Source: Mytilus galloprovincialis (taxonomy: Eukaryota; Mollusca; Bivalvia; Mytilida; Mytilidae). From it: a stretch of 64,000 bases of DNA. Shown piece by piece: positions 26,801 through 38,800 of the stretch. The stretch covers positions 77,536,724-77,600,723 of the forward strand of contig NC_134846.1 in the NCBI RefSeq assembly GCF_965363235.1, written 5' to 3'. Below the pieces are notes generated by a model. That model did not search any database. It was not told the origin of the DNA and was given only the letters and a program-made list of their open reading frames with translations. How positions within the stretch are numbered: position 1 is the stretch's first letter; every line of letters begins with the position of its first letter. The position numbers and the translations under genes are program-made.

Positions 26801-29800
26801 CTTGAATCCCTGGCTCAATCTTGGAAATTTTCCAAGTTTAAAAAAAACACAACTCTTAAGTGGTAAATGACTCCTTGCCATAATTATAACTTTGTATGCG
26901 TGCTGGGTTTCTCAGCATTGTGTTTGAGTTTCATAATAGTTGGATCAGATAAACATAAGTTATAGTGCACAAGTTAGAAAGGGACATAACTAAAACAAGA
27001 ATGTGTCTATAGTACACGGATGCCCCACTCGCACTATCATTTTCTATGTTCAGTGGACCATGAAATTGGGGTCAAAACTTTAATTTGGAATCAAAATTAG
27101 AAAAATCATATCATAGGGAACATGTGTACTAAGTTTCAAGTTGATGTAACTTTAACTTCATCAAAAACTACCTTGACCAAAAACTTTAACCTGAACGTCG
27201 CACTATCATTTTCTATGTTCAGTGGACCATGAAATTGGGATCAAAACTATAATTTGGCATTAAAATTAGAAAGATCATATCATGGGGAACATGTGTACTA
27301 AGTTTCAAGTTGATTGGACTTCAACTTCTTCAAAAACTACTTTGACCAAATACATTTAACCTGAAGCAAATGGACGGACGCACAGACGAACGGAGGCACA
27401 GACCAGAAAACATAATGCCCCTCTACTATCGTAGGTGGGGCATAAAAACAGTTGATGACATAAAGTCAAAATCTAAACTAAGATTGTGTGTTGTCAGTGT
27501 TCCAGCTAGGTTTTCAAAAGGGCAGGGTGCCAATCCTGAAAAAGGGCATTTAACGCGCGATATGATAATATGAAAAGGGCATATTTTAATAAAAGATGTT
27601 AATCAAACATTTGTGTTTATTCGTTGAATCACAGGTTATACAAGAACAACATCTTTAGCCCATATAGAACTCTGTCTTTCTACTTTTAAGGCTGAAAAAC
27701 TTGTCAAGCAGCTTGTCACACAAGTTTTTTTATCATTGCTTGGCACAGTTGAACTTTATATGCAGTACGTTTTGAAAGGAGATCTGTTTCATACTGTTTC
27801 TATGGTCTACCACATTTTACCAGTTTCACCTTTCTACTTCTGCTGTGCTTGATGGCAATACAGCACAAAACAGCTGTGCTCAGTAAATTCACAATTTTAG
27901 GATATAAAGCAACAGTGAAAAATAATATCAAAAATAAAGAATACAGAAAAAGATGACCAAGGCACCCTACCAACACTGCTACTAAGACCCTCTTTAACTT
28001 TTCCCATAACTCAAAATAAATACCTAAACATATATATTCTTAAGCAAGAAGTATGGAGACACATTTTAGAATATGTAAATGGGTTACTCAATGCTAGGAA
28101 AAAAATCAGATTGAGTTATCTTTCTTTATTCGGGTGTGCTCCTTCTTTGGAGGATTATAAACAGTACGTAAATATGATGTAAATATGATCACAATATGGC
28201 GGCCGATTTTGTTATTTTCATATCAAAAATGAAGGCAGTCAATGACAAATACGTCTGAATTTTCTGTTTATTTTACAGAAAACAAGTAAAACAATGTCTT
28301 CAACGAGTTTATAATGGTTTTCCAACTTTCTGTCATTACGTTTCTTCCATGAAACTACGGTAAACATCGCAAATTGTGCCCAAGTTGTTGTATGCACATT
28401 TCTTCAAAGATAATTGCCGACTGACCGATTCTATTTGAACGAATTAATGTTGATGATCATTAATGACCCATCCGATAAACGGATTACCTATAACAACAGA
28501 TTATGACACCAGTTGTAACCATTGATAAGCTTGGGGTGGTAAACAAAGTCATAATCTTTTCCCCAGGTAAAATTTAGTAATTAGCGTATCATATCAATAC
28601 GCAAATTAATATGCAATCGATCTTCAAAGAAGGCAGGGGGCCCTGGAAACTGTAAAAAGGGCACAGGGCGCCACTCGGAAAAGGGCGGGCGCCGCGCCCT
28701 CTGAAAACGGCCTAGCTGGAACACTGGTTGTGATTTTAAAAAATTGTGTTTGAATTTTTATAAAATTTGCATGAAAGAGCAGAAACTATTTTTTTTTGGC
28801 CATTAATATCCAAATTAAAAACTCAAAACAGTGTGTGAGTGAATGAAAGTGGATGGACTTAAGGTTGGTCAAGGTTAATGGCCCCTATTGCCTTTGGGAG
28901 ATTGGCATAAACAAATCTTTATATACCCCAAAAATAAAGGTAAATCAGTGTTTGAGCATCAGTTGAAGAGTATACTTGATTTTATCACAATGATACATAC
29001 TCAGATTTCAAGCGATGGAAATGAACAAATACAAATAGCCACAAGTTTTATACGAAATAAATACAATGAATGGTTTTGAATAAATATTTTTTCAAGTTTT
29101 ATAACTTAATTTCTCCTTCTCACTATAAATCATCACTTTGTGTATCAAATCATAGCAAATTAAAAGCAAACAATCCCCTCATAAACTAATGCCCTTATTC
29201 ACCTAAATTGTTTACATTGTTTTCAGTATGTTACATAATGTTAATTTACAATTTAAATGCATAGCTTGGCAATTATTTGATTAACTGGCTTCCTTGAGAA
29301 CTTTATTGCATGTAAACATGTGTGCAGGTAAACAATTTTCCTTGAATTTTATCCTAGCAGTATAGCCATTTTTAATTTTCTTAGGTCTAGGACTCCGATA
29401 GTCACAAAGGGGATCACTTTTTTTATCCACTTAAACCATCTGAGAGACACATGTATGTTTATGACAGACTGGGGCAAAATATCTTTTTTTAATTGCATAG
29501 TTCTTTAAAATTGTCAATAGATAGAAAATGCTTTATTTTCCAGCATGTAATCACAAGTTTTGGATTGAATGACCCACTAGATACAAGTTCAATTTATTCC
29601 CCAACTACACTTACTTATAATCAATAGTAAATTAAAGATTGCTAATAATTGAATTGTATACATGTACATCACAATATATATACATCACAATACATGTACT
29701 TGAAAGGTCATCATAACCATTATAAATCTACTTCCTGAATAAACAATAAAGTCACATATAAATAATAACAGTATGACCATTAATTCTACATTTCATGAAA

Positions 29801-32800
29801 TCATGTTCCAAGCAATTGCAACGTATGTCAGACAAAGCCTTTTTATGCCAGAGCTATATGACAATAATACATAATGACTTCAAAACAATGAAATGAGAAT
29901 AAAATATTGAAAGTGACATTTTCTGAACTGGTCTTATTTGCTTTCATCAATTCAGTCTATATTGCGAAGGAACTGATGCATTTAACATAAAAATAAGAAG
30001 ATGTGGTATAATTGCAGGAAACTCTCCACCCTGGACCAATTGACATAAAAGTTTACAGCTATAGTTCACCGTACAATCTTCAACAATGAGCAAAACACAT
30101 ACCATATAGTGAGCTGTAAAATGTAAAATAATTCAAATAAGAAAACTAACAGCCTGAACGATGTACATTTTTTGGGGGTACCAAAAATGAAAGCCTTAAA
30201 GGCATACATACATTTGTATCTGTACTTACTTTCAACATGGGCAAAGGCACAGAAAGGTCCTCTAGGGCAGTGGTTAGTTTGTACCATGTCATTACATTTT
30301 GTTGATTTATAAATCTGAAATAGACATGTTAGACTTAGTATTCTTGTACACTCATGTACAATGTACACTGTGGCTAAAATATGACTTGCTTTTCAGTCTG
30401 TCGATGGTTGTGGGTAATAAATTGCAATAATTTTCTTCATAAAACCTTTGGTATCTTCTTAGGTATTAAGTTTATTAACTATAATTGGTTACTTTAAGGC
30501 ATATATTCAAATTTGTATAGACAAGAATGTTACAGTAAGTTCTAAATTTATAACATGAGTATGAGCTTTTCCTTCAGAAACATTCAAGGGTCAGGTCCTT
30601 AGAAAAGGTTATTTCTGTAAAACTCGGCACAAGTTATTGAATATGTTTTTAAATCTGATGTATTGTAAATGTGGCTTTATTAATTTCCAAGAAACAATGC
30701 CTATTCAAATCAAATGATGAAAATTCTATGGCGAATACTGCATTTTGATTGTTGAACTCATAGTTTTTGTTTTTTCACAGAGCAAATTTAAGAAACAAGA
30801 TTTTACCTCTGGGTGAAACTGTTGTTCTGTACGTGTATGACAGTAAGCACAGTTATCTCCATTTTCACACTGTGTTGGATCACTCCAATCATCTCCATGT
30901 TTAACATTAGGGCAAGGTGTAGACCTGCAAAACAATTAATTATAATTTCTTATATACAATGATACAGTCTCTGATATACATGTACTAGTATGGATTAATT
31001 ATATTTCCCAATTATAACCAGTGATTTGCTGTTGTTGCAAAATGTTGTCTATTCAGATCAATAAAACATTTGTAAGGCTGTTTTTGCTGATTATATGATT
31101 TTCTTTGTATAAACTTTTACTGTAATCTCAACATAAATAGACACATGCAAACATGAAATACTGGTAACTATAATTTTATAATTTGTATTAGTGTATTTTC
31201 GTTGTGAAAATTCCCACTGAAGTTACATGTAGTTTAAATTTAAACTGCCTCAGTCTCAAGATCATCAATTGATCAAATATAAATTGATCCTTGTAAATGT
31301 CATCTTGAGGTTATAACACCAATCAGAATTATACAATAAATCAATTTTCAAGTTCATTTTCACAGCAAACATTTCTTAATTTTTTTAACAAATTCTATTT
31401 GAATTTCACCAGTAAGTTGAGAAAAACATAATTGCGCCAATATATACATGATATATATATATATATACCTATTTTTTTTTCTAGTTGCAAAAGAAAGTTT
31501 TTAAGTCAAGACCAAATACATCATGAAAAGATTTTCAAAATTTTACCACAGGTTTCACTGATCTAACCAAACCACAAAGCATAACCAAAATAAACAGCTG
31601 CACCATGATACATACGCCTGTCGCTTTCAATAACTTCTCAATGTCATATCAGTAATTCTTGAAAAAATTACAAATACAAACCATGCATAAAAGTTTCATG
31701 ATATTACCAATGTTATTTCAACTGATTGGGCAGAGCTTTTGTTTTAATTTGCACAAGAACAGTCTATTTGAATATCAGTGTTACCAAACGCATATACAAA
31801 AGAACTAAGTGTATGATAAGAACCAATAACTGGACACTTCATTGATGAGTTTATCCCAAAACACCTGTCTATAGATGGACTGGTCTTAAATAAGGGACCA
31901 TCACTCATAAACCCTGCCCAGTCAAGTGAAATAAAATCACATAATACCAAAAACGTAAAATCTAAAATTGATAAAAATCAAAAGGTAGCTTATGTCAATA
32001 AATATAAACAATTCAACAAAGTTTCTTGACGATTGGTGAGTGTTTTGGGAAAATCCCCCTCATCAAATGAAAAAAAAAAAAAAAAAACTTGCGAACTTAA
32101 AATTGAAAATAATCAAAAACGAATGGGAGCTTACATCAATAGATATTAACAATTCAACAAAGTTTCATACATTTATGAGTTAATGTGACATGTTGATGAT
32201 GGACAGACGGGCAATGGTATACCATAATATGTCCTGTAAACGGGCATATAAATAATCCTCATTTAAAAAATGTTGGTTTGTTTCTGAATAGCACCATACA
32301 ATATAATAAGACATTAACTTAGAGATCATACTGCTATCAATGCTTACAAAGTGATACCCCAAGCCCTAAAAATTTGGTTTATTATATAGGGAATCACTGA
32401 AGCATGACAGGAGCCCCCGCCCCCCTCCTTATGAAAAGTTCTGGATCAGACACTGTTCTTGGTGATTCAAAATGTACAATTGTATAGAAAGACAAGTGGT
32501 GAAATGTCATCCAAATAATTAGAAAAATAAACTAACTGAAAACAGTTAAGATGCAGATCTGTAAAGTCCCCTCAAGCTGGCAAAGTATAACCAGATGCTC
32601 CGCAGGGCACAGCTTTATACGACTGCAGAGGTTGAACCCTGAACGGTTGGGGCAAGTATGGACACAACATTCAAGCTGGATTTAGCTCTAAATTTGGATT
32701 GTGATTAAATAGTTGACACAGCATAGGTTTCTGACACAGAAATGAATATGGTCTAATGAATACAAAATTTTTTTTTGCCTTTGAGCAATTCACTATGCTG

Positions 32801-35800
32801 TTGAATATTAATCCTCTCAAAAAAATGTTTGAAGAAATTTTCTTTTTATTTATGAAATCTGAAATGAGAAAAATTTAACACCCCCCCCCCCCCATTTTTT
32901 TTTTCTCATCCCCCTTTCCCTTTTTCCAAAACTGATCTCAATTCAAATTTCTAATGGAGTTTGCAACAATAACTACTCATTTAAATACATCATAAAATAT
33001 TAAAATGTAAAATAAAGTGCTTGTTATCACTGAATGGTAAAGATTGTTTTAATTTATCAGTTGGTAGTAACAGTGAATATACATTGTATATATGTTGTGT
33101 ACAAGTTATCATTTTGTACAAAAATATTGTACAAATTATAATTTGTATTTTGACTTTGTACAAATTATAATTTGTACAAAACGTGCCTGTACAAATTACA
33201 ATTTGTACAAAATTTGACCAAAATTCACTTATAACTTGTACAACAGTTTTAAATACGAATTTTGGTGAAAAATGCAATGATTAACACGATATATTGTATA
33301 AAACAATGATTTAAGTTGATTCAACTACTATTCTGGTCAAAGAAAGATAACTCCAATTGAAAATTTCTTGCTATTGCACAATATTGTGCAATTATATATT
33401 ACTTGCTATTGCGCAATACTGTGCAATTGAAAATATTTGCTATTGCACAATACTGTGCAATTGAAGATTTCTTGCTATTGCGCAATACTGTGCAATTGAA
33501 AATTTCTTGCTATTACACAATACTGTGCAATTGAAGATTTCTTGCTATTGCTGAATACTGTGCAATTGAAAATTTCTTGCTATTGCACAATACTTAATAT
33601 AATAATTTTGGATCCTGATTTGAACCAACTTGAAAACTGGGCCCATAATCAAAAATCTAAGTACATGTTTACATTCAGCATATAAAAAAGCCCAAGAATT
33701 CAATTTTTGTTAAGATCAAACTTAGTTTAATTTTTGACCCTTTGGACTTTAATGTATACCAATTTGAAAACCGGACCAAAAATTAAGAATCTACATACAC
33801 AGTTAGATTTGGCATATCAAAGAACCCCAATTATTCAATTTTTGATGAAATCAAACAAAGTTTAATTTTGGACCCCGATTTAGACCAACTTGAAAACTGG
33901 GCCAATAATCAAAAATCTAAGTACATTTTTAGATTCAGCATATCAAAGAACCCCAAGGATTCAATTTTTGTTAAAATCAAACTAAGTTTAATTTTGGACC
34001 CTTTGGACCTTAATAAGACCAATATGAAAAATTAAGAATCTACATACACAGTTAGAATCGGCATATCAAAGAACCCCAATTATTCAATTTTTGATGAAAT
34101 CAAACAAAGTTCAATTTTGGACCCTTTGGGCCCCTTATTCCTAAACTGTTGGGACTAAAACTCTCAAAATCAAACCCAACCTTCCTTTTATGGTCATAAA
34201 CCTTGTGTTTAAATTTCATAGATTTCTATTTACTTATACTAAAGTTATGGTGCGAAAACCAAGAATACTGCTTATTTGGGCCCCTTTTTGGCCCCTAATT
34301 CCTAAACTGTTTGGACCTCAACTCCCAAAATCAATCCCAACCTTCCTTTTGTGGTCATGAACCTTGTGTTTAAATTTCATTGATTTCTATTAACTTATAC
34401 TAAAGTTATTGTGCGAAAACCAAGAATAATGCTTATTTGGGCCCCTTTTTGGCCCCTAATTCCTTAACTGTTGGAACCAAAACTCCCAAAATCAATCCCA
34501 ACCTTCCTTTTGTAGTCATAAACCTTGTGTAAAAATTTCATAGATTTCTATTTACTTAAACTTAAGTTATAGTGCGAAAACCAAGAATACTGCTTATTTG
34601 GGCCCCTTTTTGGCCCCTGATTCCTAAAATGTTGGGACCAAAACTCCCAAAATCAATCCCAACCTTCCTTATGTGGTCATAAACCTTGTGTTAAAATTTC
34701 ATAGATTTCTATTCATTTTTACTAAAGTTAGAGTGCGAAAACTAAAAGTATTCGGACGACGACGATGCAATGTGATACCAATATACTACCAAAAAAATTT
34801 TCATTTTTTGCGGTCGTATAAAAACTCTCATACAATGCTGTATGATTGTAATAGTTTGATTCTAGATATGTAAATGTATGTACTCTTATTCTCCAGTGAA
34901 CAATCATTCATTTTTTTTCTTATAAAAATAGCCAATTATTGTTTTGTAGTTGCAAACAATTCATCTTTCATTTTTGCTTCTTATTAAAATACAGTCAATT
35001 GTTTTGAAGGTGTTTTAGATTTGTTTATTTTACAATTTATCAAAAAGTGAAATATTTAGGTTAATTATGTTTTAATACATAAACAAACACAACCAAAGAT
35101 TACTAAAAAGTATAATTATACATAAGTTATTATTTAAAGGTAAAGGTGCCTTCACAGGTAAAATCTTTCTGTCCAAATTCATATATCATTTATGACATTG
35201 TTCAGGTTCCTACAGGCATAGACAAAATTACATCTTGAGTCAGTCTGACTTTTTTGGCTAAAGTATAGTATCTAATTTATTCAAAAACCTAAAAGTGAAT
35301 CTATTATCAAGGTCACAAATCAAGATCAGCGAAAGTTTATCAACTTATATCTTATTGTCCTTTGCCATGGTAAAAAATTTGGTCAACTCATACTTTGTAG
35401 AAAAAGATTTATAAACAAAACATACATGTAAGGGCAGTCTGCACCAAAAACTTTTTCAACTACTAGTCCAAGACCAATATTCTGACATTTTTCTTATTGC
35501 TCCAGACAAAGTTTTGCAAAAACTTACTAGTCCTAATGAAATTTTACTAGTCTGGGGCTTCGGACTAGTGGCTAACCGTGCAGACTGTAAGGGACCATTT
35601 CAAAAGACTCGTTTTCATTGCCTGAAAGGTTGAAATAAGTAATGGTGTGCCAGACACAATTTTTGATTTAGTGGATATATATTCTTTCCACGAAATAAAC
35701 AAAATTAAATCCTCCACGGAAATTTCTGCTTCTACAGGTACAGTATGTCACTTTTCTAAAATCACATATTTCACAAATTATATAAGTGAATTGTGCAATA

Positions 35801-38800
35801 GACAATTTTTCATGTCAACATGTCCTCTTATTCACAATTACATGTATATAGAAATTACATGTACATTACCTGTATTTGAATAATTTCGGACTTCTTCTCC
35901 TATCTCTTGTATTATGATAAGAAGGACAGGCATAACCTTGTCTACATAATCTAGGTGGTCTTTTGCATTGCTCTGTTTTATAATTCTCAAGTACATAGTT
36001 GGTATCTGAAAAGAAAAAAAAGCTACTTTATTTTTTTATAAATAAGACACATGTTAGTCTTTAAGACTTGTATATCAACTCTGTACAAGCATGCTTTTTC
36101 TAAGTATTTAGAGAAGAGAATCTTGAGACAGGTTGGGGGGGGGGGGTCCTATCTAAAACGTGTTTCTATGACATTGGGAAAAGGTTGTTTCAAATGTGTG
36201 AGTTCTTTTCATATTAGAATCCCTTCCGTTGAAACTAGTTTATTTTCAACTGCACAGAACACTACTTTCAGAAAATGATTTTATTGTCCATTTGACAACT
36301 ACCAACTACATGTACATGTAGAACAGCATCACTCATTCAATTTTGTTATTAACTACAAATAACGTATGAGCTATTTATAAACTACAGTAATGACTCAAAA
36401 TTGCCTTACCATATCTCAGCATTTTAAAGCCCAAAACAGAAAAAGGTACTATTATCATAATAATGTATAAAATCATGTGTGTTTATTCAATTTACTGATG
36501 ACATTATATATTATATACATGTACCAAGTAATTTTGTTTTGGCATAACACATTGGTTGTCTAGTATGTTTTCATATAAGTAGCTAAGGTTCAAAAGAAAA
36601 AAAACGTTTTATAAAAACTGCACTACAAAGCTTTCACTGCCAAGAACAAGTCTTGCACACATTTGTGCAAGGGAGGCTTTGTTAATTCTTATCATGCTGG
36701 TACAAACAAAGTATTATCCATTAAATAGGATTTATATTCTTATACATTTAATAACAAGAAAAATTTCTGGGTATGTAATAATCAAGTTACAAAGTGAAAA
36801 TCTGAACTGAACGGGTTTTTTTATTATTATGGCAGAAATTCCATAATAAAGCTTAAACCTATTGAACAAATTTCATTGAAATAAAGAACGAAAAATAAAT
36901 TTCACAATTTATTTTTATTTATTAACCATTCAAGAACAAACAAACAAAAAACTCAAAATTTGTGACTTATTAACAATCCTATACCACTGTCCAGAAGGAA
37001 TTTCTCAACTATTTGAGTATGCATGGGAATCTTTCGCCATCATCAATTTTCACACCAAGAATCAATTTGGAATGTAGCATATAAATGTACAAACACATCA
37101 CATCAGTTTTCATTGAAATCCTAATCAGTCAGGGGACTTACTTAAATGAGTGATTTTCTAAATCACTGATTCAAGTATCATTATGTTCACAAAGGTTGGA
37201 AGTAAGGGTTGTCTTTCTTTAATAATCACTTATTTAAGTACATGTAGTACACTTTTATCACTAGACTAAGTGATTTAATTTTATTGCAGTTTTAAATATA
37301 GAATACTAATGATCCAGGGACTAATTATGTTGCTAAAATTATCAGAACCAACATCTGTGTTGTCTAGGATGACCAGGTCATGTCAGGTGATGATATTGTA
37401 CTGAATCTAGGATAATGACATAAAAATCACTTGTTTAAGTATCATACCTCAATTTCCTTAAAAAAAAATCACTACTTTAAGTATCATTATTCTAATAACC
37501 CCATCTAATTTCAACACCCCTCAAACAGTGAAATTTTTATCGCGAACAGTAGAATTTTATTACATAATCTGAAAGATGAAACCTTGAACCTTTCAGGAAA
37601 AATACTTCCACTGCTGGGAAAAATCTGTTAGGAAAGTATCAGTTCATTAAGTTAGACTCTTATTATAGCATGTTATCCACTAAAATAGATTTGCAACTTA
37701 ATTATTGCACCAAAGACATAAACCTCTCTACTTAAAAGAAGCAAAAAGTTCTTTTTTTTTCAAATTTACTAATGAAAAGATATAATCTAAACCTATGTGT
37801 TTAAAATTTTGGTTTAACTACAAAATCACCATTATCACAATTTATGACAAAATTTCGAATTTGCTACTTAAATAAGTGATTTAAAAATCACTTATTCAAA
37901 TAAGTCCTCTGACTGCTTATACAAACTGTTGTTTCTTCAAATTTTGGAACAAAAATAAGTTTTTTCCCCAATTGTTAATAGGACCCCAAATGAAATGCTT
38001 CTGAAGTACATGTCACATGTTGTGTATTTTTAGTTTCAATTTTACAAATAATGAATTAATATGTACATGTATGACTATGACATACATGTACATATTAAAC
38101 ACCAAGAAGACAAAAAAACCACACCAAGACCAGGTTAAGGGGGGGGACCCAGTGGATAATTTAATAGCAGATACATTGTCATGAGCTAGTTTAGCACAAT
38201 GGACCAACTTAACAACTAAGGCATGACTGATCTGAAATTCTGAATTGATAATGCAGTTAATGTTGAAACAATATTTATGTCATTACCCAGCTCAGATCAT
38301 TCAAATTGCATGAAAACAGAGTTTGTATTCACCTGTAGCTACATAAAAAGCAGTACAAGTCCTTACACTAACTATGTACAAATTATGAATGGAATAAAAA
38401 TTTTGCATTTTAAGAAATCCAAATTAATCTTCCTTCTTTAATCTGTCATTGTTTTGTATTCCATAAAAAGATATTCTTTACTTAGTGGCTTAAGGCTGAT
38501 TAAAATTTTTATAGGTTATGATATGCTAGACAAGGATAATTCCTCTCTGCATGCATGAATGCAGTTCTACTTACATTAGATTTAGCAAACAGTGATGTTG
38601 AAGTGAACATGCTTTTACTGCATAAACTTGATGACATAATGAATGCACATTTATGTTACTAATTAAAATCAGGATTATAAACAAAATTTATCCTTTTCTG
38701 AATATTGTCCAATGTACCACAAAACGAGGTCAAGTCGGATGAAACCTGTCAGTCGGACATAAACATACATTGTACACCTTACAAATTTTCTGGTCACCAT

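Larger units (their letters stand above)
32590..34826 (+). repeat. Family-B dispersed repeat, copy 2 (~2.2 kb)
   Basis: It starts ACCAGATGCTCCGCAGGG and ends GCGGTCGTATAAAAACT, as in copy 1. It carries extra palindromic arrays (33,095-33,245 and 33,360-33,598), the long-unit arrays and a short GGACGACGACG stretch near the end. It lies in unk intron 4. Confidence 0.88.

Noticed and set aside
28888-29079. 63-codon ORF (MPLGDWHKQIFIYPKNKGKS)
   Set aside because: Looks protein-like but is isolated on the strand opposite to unk, with no acceptor/donor context or recognised relatives.
33360-33598. CRISPR-like regular repeats
   Set aside because: Units are contiguous palindromic iterons without unique spacers, inside a eukaryotic dispersed repeat.
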